The position numbers and the translations under genes are program-made. Shown in pieces: positions 10,726 to 19,601 of a stretch of 49,371 bases of DNA. The notes beneath the pieces were generated by a model. The model saw nothing but the letters and a program-made list of their open reading frames with translations. It was not told where the DNA came from and did not search any database. Every line of letters starts with the position of its first letter. Within the stretch, counting starts at the first letter, position 1. The stretch covers positions 1-49,371 of the forward strand of contig NZ_AYYU01000012.1 in assembly GCF_001436455.1 (NCBI RefSeq), in the 5' to 3' direction. This DNA comes from Lactobacillus jensenii DSM 20557. GTDB taxonomy: Bacteria > Bacillota > Bacilli > Lactobacillales > Lactobacillaceae.

Positions 10726-10808
10726 GAATACCTCCACGAAATTCTAGAATTACCTAGCAAGTGTAACACAAATACTAGACTCTCTCTAATATTTTACTTT
10801 ACTTGGCA

Positions 10809-12047
10809 CTAATTTACCAAGAAAACGTAATACTTAATAAAATCATTAGCACATTTTTGGTTTTTGTATACATTTTCAATAAAAACAATTGCTTTATTTT
10901 GATATAGACAAAGAATAGCTGGCCTAAGAATATTTGGAATAGCTGCTTGAGCAAAAAACTTTTTACTTTTCGCATGATGTCCATTTTTTAATTGCAACTT
11001 ACTACCAGAAATGGCCGATCCCACTTCAAAGCCTGCTTTCTTTGACCAAAATGTTCCAACTAATTTGGCTTGCGGATTTAACTGAGTCGTTATTAAATAT
11101 TTTCTTCCATGAAAAGTAAAAGGTTGGTCTAATTTTATTGAACTTTTATCTACAAACTTAGGCTGCCCTTTAAATAAATAAAAATAGTCTTGGTATTCAA
11201 GGACCCGATAAATTCCACTTTGCCAATTATCTAGATGAACTCGTTCATTATAATATTTCCAAATTTTTCCTTCCCAAAATAAATTCTTTTCTGCATCAGT
11301 GTAGTTAGCTAATAGTTTCTTTTTTATTCGCAAGCTTCCAGCAACTGGTTCTAGTTCCAAATCAGAAAAAGCTTTTTGTGCAACTCCTTGATAAGCTAAC
11401 ATTTTCTGTCCAAATACTCGGCCATTCTTTAAAATCGCCGGATTTTCTTTTTTTAGTAAAGGTACTACCTGATGTCTTATTCGATTTCTTAAGTTCTCAT
11501 TTGTTAAATTCGTTTCATCAGTAATAAATGCCAAATGCTTATCTAATAAATACTTAGTTAATTCAGCTTTAGAGTAGTAAAGAAGTGGTCTAGCCAGTTT
11601 AACTCCCGCCATTTGTCCAACTGCTTGAAGCGAACTCATTTCAGCTGGATCCCCTGACCGAATTAATTTTAAAAGGATGTTTTCTAAATAATCATCCCCA
11701 TGATGAGCCGTCAACAAGTAATCTGCATGCCAACTTTTAGCCAATTCTAATAAAAAATTGTATCTGGCTTCTCTTGCTGCAGCTTCTGTTTTATTTACAT
11801 GTTTTGACCACTTTTCAACACATAACATCAACTTGTTTTTCTGACAATATTGCTGCAGAAGCTTAGTCTCTAAATAGCTGTCCTCGCGGATTTGATGATC
11901 AAAATGGGCTACTATCAACTTTAATGGCCAATCTTTTAGCATATCAACTAGGGCCAGAGAATCTGGTCCAGCACTACAAGCTACAATAACTGTTTTATTA
12001 GTAAAATCGAGATTATAATCTATCAAAAACTGCTTTAATTTATCCAT
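10809..12047 (-). CDS. tilS: tRNA(Ile)-lysidine synthase
   Basis: Converts C34 of tRNA-Ile(CAU) to lysidine so that it reads AUA; essential in most bacteria. 412 residues. The N-terminal PP-loop ATPase carries SAGPDS (about residues 25-30), a known variant of SGGxDS, with the HHGDD motif further on; the C-terminal substrate-binding domains are divergent. The ATG lies only a few bases after the U run of an intrinsic terminator and has no good Shine-Dalgarno site, so expression probably depends on readthrough and is low. Confidence 0.93.
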   Translation of the reverse strand: MDKLKQFLIDYNLDFTNKTVIVACSAGPDSLALVDMLKDWPLKLIVAHFDHQIREDSYLETKLLQQYCQKNKLMLCVEKWSKHVNKTEAAAREARYNFLLELAKSWHADYLLTAHHGDDYLENILLKLIRSGDPAEMSSLQAVGQMAGVKLARPLLYYSKAELTKYLLDKHLAFITDETNLTNENLRNRIRHQVVPLLKKENPAILKNGRVFGQKMLAYQGVAQKAFSDLELEPVAGSLRIKKKLLANYTDAEKNLFWEGKIWKYYNERVHLDNWQSGIYRVLEYQDYFYLFKGQPKFVDKSSIKLDQPFTFHGRKYLITTQLNPQAKLVGTFWSKKAGFEVGSAISGSKLQLKNGHHAKSKKFFAQAAIPNILRPAILCLYQNKAIVFIENVYKNQKCANDFIKYYVFLVN

Positions 12048-12053
12048 ATCTTA

Positions 12054-12081
12054 TAAAAAAGATGGCCTAATTCAAGCCATC
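12054..12081 (-). terminator. Attenuator hairpin between the S1-domain gene and tilS
   Basis: Minus-strand stem GATGGC-TTGAATTA-GCCATC followed by U6. It overlaps the end of the S1-domain gene and ends just before the tilS start codon. Confidence 0.75.
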
Positions 12082-12417
12082 CCGTAAATCTTTAATTGTC
12101 TTTTTTGCCTGTCCAGCTAACTCCGTTAAAGTACTAGCAAAAGCTTCCTTACTTAAATCTTTAAATTGATTATTTGGATCAACTAAGTCAGGATCATTAA
12201 CTCGCTTAAGTGATAAAGCGATTTTCTTATCTTTTATTTGAGTAATTACAACTTTAATTTCTTGGCCTGGCTGGAATCTTAACTTCTCCCTTTCCCAACC
12301 ATCCTTGAAATCATCTTTGTATATTAACCCACTTTTATTTTTGAAGCTAACAAATATACCATAGTCGGTAATATTATTAATCTTTCCTATAATTCGCTGT
12401 CCTACTTCAAATCTCAT
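12067..12417 (-). CDS. yabR: S1 RNA-binding domain protein (YabR-like)
   Basis: 116 residues. Residues 1-70 form one S1 domain (VGQRIIGKINNITDYGIFVSFKNKSGLIY), followed by a charged tail. YabR-like proteins lie between divIC and tilS in many Bacillota; their role is poorly defined, with RNA or ribosome binding expected. The ATG overlaps the divIC stop by 4 bases (ATGA), so translation is coupled. The symbol is assigned by fold and neighbourhood. Confidence 0.88.
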   Translation of the reverse strand: MRFEVGQRIIGKINNITDYGIFVSFKNKSGLIYKDDFKDGWEREKLRFQPGQEIKVVITQIKDKKIALSLKRVNDPDLVDPNNQFKDLSKEAFASTLTELAGQAKKTIKDLRDGLN

Positions 12418-12785
12418 TGATTATCCTTTGAATTTTCCGGAATGTTATAAATTCTTTCACCTTTTTTAGAGTAATAGAATTTATAACGAATGTATTTTGC
12501 CAAGTAATCTGGATCTTTTAAGTTATTACGCTTAATCTTTAATCTCCGATTTCTTTCTTTTTGTTGTACTAAGCTTGTTTTATTGGTTTGAATCTCTGAC
12601 TTAATTCGATGAGTGGTTGTAATATTAAGAATCAACTGAGCTCCTAAAATTAAGAAAATTAAGCCAAAGACTGTTAAATATCTTACTCGTCGCTTACGAT
12701 GAACTTCTTCAGTTGCTTTTTTACCTTTTTGCCTAAGCCGAGCTAACTCTTTATCAGAAGCGTCAGAAATTCTTGGTCCCCGCAT
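12414..12785 (-). CDS. divIC: Septum formation initiator DivIC/FtsB-like
   Basis: 123 residues. A basic cytoplasmic N-terminus, one membrane segment (about residues 37-57), a short extracytoplasmic coiled coil (about 62-92) and the conserved DPDYLAKYIRYKFYYSKKGE motif of the FtsB/DivIC family. It bridges FtsL and DivIB in the divisome. A candidate promoter lies in the 66-base gap upstream (TATACT preceded 17 bases earlier by ATGACT), so this may be the head of a divIC-yabR-(tilS) transcript. Confidence 0.92.
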   Translation of the reverse strand: MRGPRISDASDKELARLRQKGKKATEEVHRKRRVRYLTVFGLIFLILGAQLILNITTTHRIKSEIQTNKTSLVQQKERNRRLKIKRNNLKDPDYLAKYIRYKFYYSKKGERIYNIPENSKDNQ

Positions 12786-12851
12786 ATTTTAACCTCTATC
12801 CACAAAACTACTATTCTACGCTAAGTATAACAAGAACCCGAATAAAAGTCA

Positions 12852-13094
12852 TTAATCAACCAATTCGTATAATTCGCTAGCCTCATCTTTTTTGGTAGTT
12901 TCACGGATATTCAACACACGCGCTTTTACCAATCGACTACCATATCCGATACTAATGACATCATCAAGTTTAACATCGTAGCTTGATTTAACAACACGAC
13001 CATTAACTTCAATTCTACCTTGATCAGCCATTTCCTTTGCCACAGTTCTTCTTTTCACTAAACGTGAAACTTTTAAATATTTATCAAGTCTCAT
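12852..13094 (-). CDS. rqcP: S4-domain ribosome quality-control factor RqcP
   Basis: 80 residues, a single S4 RNA-binding domain (MRLDKYLKVSRLVKRRTVAKE). Formerly YabO. RqcP binds the stalled 50S subunit with RqcH and supports poly-alanine tailing. It follows mfd by 11 bases and ends the pth-mfd-rqcP group, the common order in Bacillota. Confidence 0.93.
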   Translation of the reverse strand: MRLDKYLKVSRLVKRRTVAKEMADQGRIEVNGRVVKSSYDVKLDDVISIGYGSRLVKARVLNIRETTKKDEASELYELVD

Positions 13095-13105
13095 TTTTTC
13101 TCCTT

Positions 13106-16100
13106 TTATTTATCTACCAATTCTCCAGCATCAGTTAGAAATGTTTCTAATTCATTGAATAAAACTCTTCGTTTCATAACCCCTTTAGTTAATAAAACCG
13201 TCAGGTGTTGCTGCTCAGTTAAGGCTACTGATGCTTTCATATTAACATGCTCTAAAGCTTTAAAAATATTAGGCCCTTGTAAATGTTTACTGCTTTCCAA
13301 ATTGAATTCGACTTTTAACTTATCTTTGATATACCGAATTTCTAAAACTCCAGCTAAATCAGCTAAATACTTTATTTTAGCTATAGCCAATAAATTTTCA
13401 GTAGCAACTGGATAATCGCCAAAACGGTCTAAAAGCTCATCTTCAATACTATTTAATTCTTCTTCAGAACTAATAACTTTAATTTTCTTATAAAACTCAA
13501 TTTTTTGCTGTTGATCGCTAATATAGCTATCTGGAATATAAGCTTCAATTCCTAAATCAATTTCAGAATTAGTCTTTATTAATTTATGGCCACCTTTTCT
13601 AGCCTTAATCGCATCATCGAGCATTTGAGCATACAAATCATAACCCACACTGTCTATGAAGCCATGTTGCTGCTGTCCTAGCATATTACCAGCTCCGCGA
13701 ATCGAAAGATCTCGCATAGCAATTTTGAAGCCACTTCCTAACTCAGTGAAATCACGAATTGCTTCAAGCCGCTTTTCTCCAACTTCAGTCAAAACTTTAT
13801 TTGGTTGATATAAGAAATAAGCATAGGCTAAACGAGCACTTCTTCCAATTCTTCCTCGAAGTTGATAAAGCTGACTTAATCCATAATGATCGGCATCTTC
13901 AATAATTAAAGTATTGACATTCGGCATATCAATTCCCGTTTCAATAATTGTAGTCGTCACCAAAATATCAAATTGCTTATGTAAAAAGCGATATAAGATA
14001 TCTGCCATTTGATTTTCACTCATCCGGCCATGAATTGCTTCAATTTTTGCTTCTGGTACAAGCTGATGCAAATGTTCAACCGTTTCATCTATATCTCCAA
14101 TTCGATTATGTAAATAAAAGATTTGCCCATCACGCGCCATTTCACGCAAACAGGCTTCTCGAATAACACTAGGTAACTGTTCCATTACATAAGTTTGAAT
14201 TGGATAACGATTGACAGGTGGCGTTTCCATTACGGATAAATCTCGAACACCTACCATAGACATATGAAGTGTTCTAGGAATTGGCGTAGCTGTTAATGTT
14301 AATACATCTACATTATTTTTCAATTCTTTAAGACGCTCTTTATGCTTTACACCAAAACGCTGCTCCTCATCAATTATCAACAAGCCCAAATCTTTAAATT
14401 CAACATCTTTAGATAAAATTCTATGAGTTCCAACTACCAAATCAATTTTACCGACTTTTAAGCCTTCCAAAATTTCTTTAACTTCCGCATTACTTTGGAA
14501 ACGAGATAAAAGAGCAACGTTCACCGGAAAATCTTTAAATCGATCTGAAATATTATCAAAATGTTGCTGAGCCAAAATTGTTGTTGGCACTAAAAATGCC
14601 ACTTGCTTATTGTCTTGGATTGCTTTAAATGCAGCCCTAATAGCTACTTCTGTTTTACCAAAGCCGACATCTCCAACCAGCAATCGATCCATAGCTTTTG
14701 GCTTTTCCATATCTGCCTTTATTTCATTACTTGATCGCAATTGGTCTGGTGTTTCAACATAAGGAAATGCATCTTCAAAGGCTTTTTGCAAATCATTATC
14801 TTTTGAAAAGGCAAAGCCTTTTTCACTTTCTCTAGCAGCATATAATTTAATCAAATCATCCGCAATATCCTCAACCTTGCTTTGAACAGAGCGTTTAGTT
14901 TTTGCCCATTGAGAACCACCTAACTTATTGACCTTTGGTCGATGGCCTTCTGATCCTACATATTTTTGAACCAGAGATAACTGATCAGCAGGTACAAATA
15001 ACTGATCATGGCCTTGATAAGTAATAGTTATATAGTCACGCTTTTGACCATCAACATCTAAAGTTTTAATTCCTTCAAAGCGACCAATCCCATGATTTAC
15101 ATGAACAACATAGTCGCCTGGCTTTAAATCATTATAATTGCGCAAACGTTGCGCATTTTCTAAATTGAGAATTTTACGCTTCTTATGGACTTGCGTATTA
15201 AATAATTCCCGCTCTGTTAAATAGACTAGTTGAATTTGAGGTAAAGAAAAGCCCTGACTAAATTGCCCTACTGTGATTTGAAGTTTGTGTTCAACTAAGT
15301 TTTCCTTTGTAACAATCGGCAAATTTAAATCAAAATCTATTAAATTACTTTGAATTTGCTTACTTCTTCTCTCATTATCTGCTTGTAAAATTACTGTATA
15401 GCCTTGTTTTTTATACTTATTTAACTCGGACTTAATTAGAGGCATTTGACTAAAAAACTGTTCCGGTTCTCTGTTTGGCCAATTAAACAAACTATCAAAC
15501 CTTAACTGCCCCATTCCTTTTTGAAATAACGACAAGTATAAGCGATGATGTTTACTCTGACGCAAAACAGTAGTCAAATTCATTCTTAACTTTTGACTAT
15601 TTAACATTAATCCGGCTTTGATTTCATCACTAATAAAATCAGCGTTTTGGTCAGTTATTTCGCTATCTGCTTTTTTTATTGCTTGCCAATCATTAAAAAC
15701 TACCAACCCATTTTCAGGCAAGTATGATAGCAGACTGCAACTTTTTGGTAGTAAATAATCAACCAAAAAAGCATAATTGTCTGGCAAATTGCCTTGAGCT
15801 AACTCATCAAGTACCTCTAAAAAATTTTGTTCAGCAGACTCAGAATTTGGACTTTCTTTAATCTCATCCTTGATTAAGTTATAAGCTTTTTTCAGATTAT
15901 CAGTTTCAAAAATTCGGTCACAAGCTGGTAAAACAACAATTTCTTCTTTTTCTAGAATACTTTTTTGCGTATTGACATCAAAACTTTTAATGGTATCAAC
16001 TTCATCACCAAAAAATTCTATTCTAATAGGAGAGACTTGGTCTAATGGATAAATATCTAAAATATCTCCACGAACTGCAAACTCTCCAGGCTTAGCAACT

Positions 16101-16591
16101 AAGGCTTCTTTACGGTAACCGCTTGCTACAAGCCACTTGTTCAGTTCTTTTAAATCATATTCTTGCCCAACTTTTATTAATTTGTTGCCTCTTATATAAC
16201 TATCTTTAGGATTTAGTTGATATTCTAGCCCTTGTGCCGTTGTCACAACAATGCCACTATCTCCACTCAATAACAAGTGAAGGGCTTTAATTCTCTGGGC
16301 TAATTCATCAGGCGAAGCTGTGGCTCTTTGAGTAGCTAAAGTACTATCCACTGCAAAATATTGAACTTTTTCTTCAGGCAAAATAGGCGCTAAATTATCA
16401 ACTAATCTTTGCGCCTTATTTTCATTTTCTTCAATAATTATAAGCACATTATTTTGCTTTAGTAGTTCAAGTAAAATAAGTGGTAAGTTACGTTCATTTA
16501 TACCTGTTAAAAGTGATTTTTTATTTTTTTGTGTATTTATCAAAAAAGCGCCCAGTTCTTTATCTTGGGCGACAATCTCAGTTAATTTCAT
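13106..16591 (-). CDS. mfd: Transcription-repair coupling factor Mfd
   Basis: 1161 residues, the usual length. It removes RNA polymerase stalled at lesions and recruits UvrA. Order: UvrB-like N-terminal domains (1-340), RNA polymerase-interacting domain beginning GDYVVHVNHGIGRFEG, the RecG-like translocase with Walker A GDVGFGKTE and DEEQ box (IIDEEQRFG), helicase motif VI (QLRGRIGRS) and the C-terminal TRCF domain. It starts 2 bases after the pth stop codon, so the two are coupled. Confidence 0.98.
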   Translation of the reverse strand: MKLTEIVAQDKELGAFLINTQKNKKSLLTGINERNLPLILLELLKQNNVLIIIEENENKAQRLVDNLAPILPEEKVQYFAVDSTLATQRATASPDELAQRIKALHLLLSGDSGIVVTTAQGLEYQLNPKDSYIRGNKLIKVGQEYDLKELNKWLVASGYRKEALVAKPGEFAVRGDILDIYPLDQVSPIRIEFFGDEVDTIKSFDVNTQKSILEKEEIVVLPACDRIFETDNLKKAYNLIKDEIKESPNSESAEQNFLEVLDELAQGNLPDNYAFLVDYLLPKSCSLLSYLPENGLVVFNDWQAIKKADSEITDQNADFISDEIKAGLMLNSQKLRMNLTTVLRQSKHHRLYLSLFQKGMGQLRFDSLFNWPNREPEQFFSQMPLIKSELNKYKKQGYTVILQADNERRSKQIQSNLIDFDLNLPIVTKENLVEHKLQITVGQFSQGFSLPQIQLVYLTERELFNTQVHKKRKILNLENAQRLRNYNDLKPGDYVVHVNHGIGRFEGIKTLDVDGQKRDYITITYQGHDQLFVPADQLSLVQKYVGSEGHRPKVNKLGGSQWAKTKRSVQSKVEDIADDLIKLYAARESEKGFAFSKDNDLQKAFEDAFPYVETPDQLRSSNEIKADMEKPKAMDRLLVGDVGFGKTEVAIRAAFKAIQDNKQVAFLVPTTILAQQHFDNISDRFKDFPVNVALLSRFQSNAEVKEILEGLKVGKIDLVVGTHRILSKDVEFKDLGLLIIDEEQRFGVKHKERLKELKNNVDVLTLTATPIPRTLHMSMVGVRDLSVMETPPVNRYPIQTYVMEQLPSVIREACLREMARDGQIFYLHNRIGDIDETVEHLHQLVPEAKIEAIHGRMSENQMADILYRFLHKQFDILVTTTIIETGIDMPNVNTLIIEDADHYGLSQLYQLRGRIGRSARLAYAYFLYQPNKVLTEVGEKRLEAIRDFTELGSGFKIAMRDLSIRGAGNMLGQQQHGFIDSVGYDLYAQMLDDAIKARKGGHKLIKTNSEIDLGIEAYIPDSYISDQQQKIEFYKKIKVISSEEELNSIEDELLDRFGDYPVATENLLAIAKIKYLADLAGVLEIRYIKDKLKVEFNLESSKHLQGPNIFKALEHVNMKASVALTEQQHLTVLLTKGVMKRRVLFNELETFLTDAGELVDK

Positions 16592-16593
16592 TA

Positions 16594-17151
16594 TTAGTTA
16601 TACTTATTCATCAAATAACCAGCGTCTTTTCCGCTAATAAAATCAGCTAAAATATCTTCACTAGTAGAAAACGCTGTATCCATTAATTTTTGTTGTTCAT
16701 TATTAAATGGAGTCAAAACCCAGGAAACAACAGTAGTGTTTTCAGGATGGCGGATGCCTATTTTTAGACGATTAAATTTTTCAGTCCCCAAATCACGGAT
16801 GATTGATTTAATTCCATTGTGTCCGCCACTTTTGCCGTTGGCACGAATTCTAATTTTACCAATTGGCATATCCATGTCATCTTGGATAATTAAAATATCA
16901 CTTGGATCTATTTTGAAGAAGTTAGCTACTTGACTAATTGAGCGCCCAGATTCATTCATATAAGTTTGTGGTTCAAGTAAAATAACATCTTCCCCTGCAA
17001 TTTTTTCTTTAGTAAAAAGGCCTTCAAACTTATTTTGATTCAGACTAAGACCATTCTTAGCCATATAGTTATCTAAACACATAAAACCAGTATTATGCTT
17101 AGTTCTATCGTACTTTTTTCCAGGATTACCTAATCCAGCAATTATTTTCAT
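16594..17151 (-). CDS. pth: Peptidyl-tRNA hydrolase
   Basis: 185 residues. Recycles peptidyl-tRNA by cleaving the ester bond. Signatures are GLGNPGKKYDRTKHNTG near the N-terminus (catalytic His in KHNTG) and IIQDDMDMPIGKIRI with GKSGGHNGIKSI in the middle. First gene of the pth-mfd-rqcP group, divergent from the CBS-domain gene. Confidence 0.97.
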   Translation of the reverse strand: MKIIAGLGNPGKKYDRTKHNTGFMCLDNYMAKNGLSLNQNKFEGLFTKEKIAGEDVILLEPQTYMNESGRSISQVANFFKIDPSDILIIQDDMDMPIGKIRIRANGKSGGHNGIKSIIRDLGTEKFNRLKIGIRHPENTTVVSWVLTPFNNEQQKLMDTAFSTSEDILADFISGKDAGYLMNKYN

Positions 17152-17320
17152 AATTTTCCTAATAACTCCTCTAGTTAATTCTTATTAATTTTAGCATAAA
17201 GACGAATTTATTCCCAAAGTCTTGCATATTTTCTATTTTAACTATCTAATTTTTATTTAATTTTACAATAGGATATGATACAATTACTCTATATAACTTT
17301 CAATAGATGGAGGCAGCTAC

Positions 17321-18007
17321 ATGCTCATTAAATCTTTAGTTTACAAAAAAGATTACTTAACCACTGTTAATGAGAAGGCAACTTTAGAAGAAGCTCTTAA
17401 AGTTCTTGAAGATTCAGGTTATCGTTGTGTGCCTATTTTAGATGACAGTGGCACCATTTTCCGCGGTAACATTTATAAAATGCATATTTATCGTCACAAA
17501 TCACAAGGCGGAGATATGTCTTTACCAGTTACTCACTTATTAAAAAATGCAACTAAAACAATTAAAGTTGATTCACCCTTTTTCAAGGTTTTCTTCAACA
17601 TTAAAGACTTGCCATACATTGCTGTCTTAGATGAAGACAACAAGTTTTATGGTATTCTAACTCACAACCGCTTATTGAGCATGTTATCAGATGCTTGGAA
17701 TCTTAAATCTAGTTCATTTGTGTTAACAGTCTTATCTGATAATGAACGTGGTAACTTAATCAAAATGTCAAAAATCATTTCTAAATACACTAATTTAGCA
17801 AGTGTCATTACTTTAGATGGTAATTTGGGCGTAAGCGATTATGTACGTAGAACTTTATTCACTCTACCAGCTGGTGTATCAGAAGAGACCCTTAAGACAA
17901 TTGTTCAAAAATTAGAAAAAAAGGGCTATGTTGTTGCAGAAATAGAAGATTTACAAACAGGATCAACAGTCAGAAAAGATGAAGACCCTGATCAATTTAC
18001 TCTTTAA
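17321..18007 (+). CDS. cbpA: CBS-ACT domain c-di-AMP-binding protein CbpA
   Basis: 228 residues. Two CBS motifs fill about residues 8-135 and an ACT-like domain about 139-215 (VLTVLSDNERGNLIKMSKII). This order matches the CbpA family, whose CBS module binds cyclic di-AMP; no enzyme activity is expected. A GGAGG site lies 7 bases before the ATG, and TACAAT at about 17279-17284 may be its -10 box. The symbol follows family architecture; the ligand is not shown by the sequence itself. Confidence 0.8.
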   Translation: MLIKSLVYKKDYLTTVNEKATLEEALKVLEDSGYRCVPILDDSGTIFRGNIYKMHIYRHKSQGGDMSLPVTHLLKNATKTIKVDSPFFKVFFNIKDLPYIAVLDEDNKFYGILTHNRLLSMLSDAWNLKSSSFVLTVLSDNERGNLIKMSKIISKYTNLASVITLDGNLGVSDYVRRTLFTLPAGVSEETLKTIVQKLEKKGYVVAEIEDLQTGSTVRKDEDPDQFTL

Positions 18008-18058
18008 ATAAAACAAAAAATTAGCTATCGATATCGATAGCTAATTTTTTGTTTTATT
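18007..18058. terminator. Perfect 52-bp palindrome, bidirectional terminator of cbpA and alr
   Basis: Two 26-base arms (18007-18032 and 18033-18058) are exact reverse complements with no spacer; the centre is TATCGATATCGATA. It takes in the end of the cbpA stop codon and the whole alr stop codon. A-rich and T-rich outer arms give a U run in both directions. Confidence 0.92.
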
Positions 18059-19181
18059 CATGATAAATTCTAGGTAAGCGATCACTTAAAAGGCATGCCA
18101 ATTCATAATGAATTGTATCAACATAATCGGCTGCTTTCTTAATAAAATTAGGATCTTCTGGATTATTAGAATATATAACCACCTTGGTACCTACTGGCAT
18201 TTTTTCAGGTAATAAGACCATCAATTGATCCATACAAATTCTTCCCACGATTGGGCAATAATGAGCCCCTACTTTGATTTTAAAGCCACTGAGTTTACGA
18301 ATAACTCCATCAGCATATCCTACAGGAACAGTTCCTATCCATTGGTCACTATCTGCTACATAAGTTGAACCATAACCTATTCCATAACCAGAATGAACCT
18401 TTTTTACAAATGATAATTCACTAACCAATGATAATGCTGGCTTCAAATTAATTTCACTTTCCAAATCAGGACTAGCTGGATTAGATGAAGGATTTAAGCC
18501 ATATAATCCTATCCCAAATCGAACAATATCTGAATGAATATTCTTGTCAAAAATACTCGAAGCTGTGTTAGCTACATGAATCCATTTAGGCTTAATTGAT
18601 AATATATTCTTTAAGTGATTAAATCGCTTAACCTGATAATCAAAATAGTGACTATCTCTACTATCAGCACTAGCAAAGTGAGTAAACATTCCTTCAACAA
18701 TAAAATGAGTACTATTGCGCAAAAATTCATTTGCAGCAATAAATTCTTGATCTTCACTAAAGCCAATTCTTCCCATACCAGAATCAATTGCTAAATGAAT
18801 TTTTAAAACCATATCTTTTTTAGCTAGTGCCTTATCGGCTGCTTCAAGCCACTCTAAACTAGGTGCTGTTAGAGAAATATTGTGAGCTGCAGCAATACAT
18901 GCTTCATTAGCAGGAGTAACACCTAGAACTAAAATCGGATCCACAATACTTGAATCACGTAATTCAAAGGCTTCATCTAATACAGCAACACAAAAGCCTT
19001 CCGCACCATTTCTCGCTGCCATCTTGGCAACTTTTACAGCACCATGACCATACGCATTAGCCTTCACAACAGCAAATAACTTTTGCCCTGGTTTTAAATG
19101 TGCTTTTTCTTCTTGTAAGTTCTTTTTAATCGCAAGTAAGTCAACTTCGACTTCAGCCGGCCGATGAATTGCTGGTACCAT
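18054..19181 (-). CDS. alr: Alanine racemase
   Basis: 375 residues. PLP enzyme supplying D-alanine for peptidoglycan and teichoic acids. The PLP lysine lies in [12 protein letters not shown] and the second catalytic base in [10 protein letters not shown]; the C-terminal beta domain is complete. The start at 19181 has GGAGG 8 bases upstream and gives the usual [14 protein letters not shown]-terminus. That site and the first 88 bases also code for the end of acpS in another frame. Confidence 0.97.
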   Translation of the reverse strand: MVPAIHRPAEVEVDLLAIKKNLQEEKAHLKPGQKLFAVVKANAYGHGAVKVAKMAARNGAEGFCVAVLDEAFELRDSSIVDPILVLGVTPANEACIAAAHNISLTAPSLEWLEAADKALAKKDMVLKIHLAIDSGMGRIGFSEDQEFIAANEFLRNSTHFIVEGMFTHFASADSRDSHYFDYQVKRFNHLKNILSIKPKWIHVANTASSIFDKNIHSDIVRFGIGLYGLNPSSNPASPDLESEINLKPALSLVSELSFVKKVHSGYGIGYGSTYVADSDQWIGTVPVGYADGVIRKLSGFKIKVGAHYCPIVGRICMDQLMVLLPEKMPVGTKVVIYSNNPEDPNFIKKAADYVDTIHYELACLLSDRLPRIYHE

Positions 19182-19531
19182 TTATAATCCTCCAATTCTA
19201 CGAAAGTGATACATGTATCTAAATCATGGCTAATAGTAACCAATATTCGACCATTATACAAAGTGCTTGTAGTAATGGGCCTTCCATTGGATGCATTTAG
19301 GGTTTCAACATCTTGAAAACTTACTTCTCCTAGACCTGTACCCCAAGCCTTAGAAAAAGATTCCTTAACAGAAAAACGGCCAGCTAAAAACTCTAGTTGC
19401 CTTCTTCCTTTTAAAGCATGATAAACTTGTAATTCCTTTGGTGTTAAAACTTTCTTTGCGAATAAATCTCGCTTAGTCATTTTTTCAAAGCGACTCAAGT
19501 GGGTAATATCTGACCCAATACTATGAAACAT
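19094..19531 (-). CDS. acpS: Holo-[acyl-carrier-protein] synthase with extended C-terminus
   Basis: Transfers 4'-phosphopantetheine from CoA to acyl carrier protein. The N-terminal [12 protein letters not shown] metal/CoA motif and the [11 protein letters not shown] motif are intact. The family usually ends around residue 115-120 (here VELED), but this frame continues to 145, adding about 30 basic residues (ending TYKKKKHI) encoded within the alr ribosome binding site and coding region. The extra tail is probably a consequence of losing the original stop. It should not harm the trimeric core, but this is inference. Confidence 0.93.
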   Translation of the reverse strand: MFHSIGSDITHLSRFEKMTKRDLFAKKVLTPKELQVYHALKGRRQLEFLAGRFSVKESFSKAWGTGLGEVSFQDVETLNASNGRPITTSTLYNGRILVTISHDLDTCITFVELEDYKWYQQFIGRLKSKLTYLRLKRTYKKKKHI

Positions 19532-19553
19532 TTTGCCACCTTCTTTGTGGTTT

Positions 19554-19583
19554 ATTATACAAAAAATGACCCAAATATTACAA
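19554..19583 (-). promoter_or_regulatory. Promoter of acpS-alr
   Basis: Minus strand: TTGTAA, an 18-base spacer, then TATAAT with an upstream TG (extended -10). It lies about 23-50 bases before the acpS start and overlaps the cshA terminator hairpin. Confidence 0.65.
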
Positions 19584-19596
19584 TTTGAGCCAAAAT
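19561..19596 (-). terminator. Terminator after cshA
   Basis: Minus-strand stem TGGCTCAAAT / ATTTGGGTCA (G-U pairs included) followed by U6, just after the cshA stop codon. It shares its sequence with the acpS promoter. Confidence 0.7.
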
Positions 19597-19601
19597 TTTA
19601 A

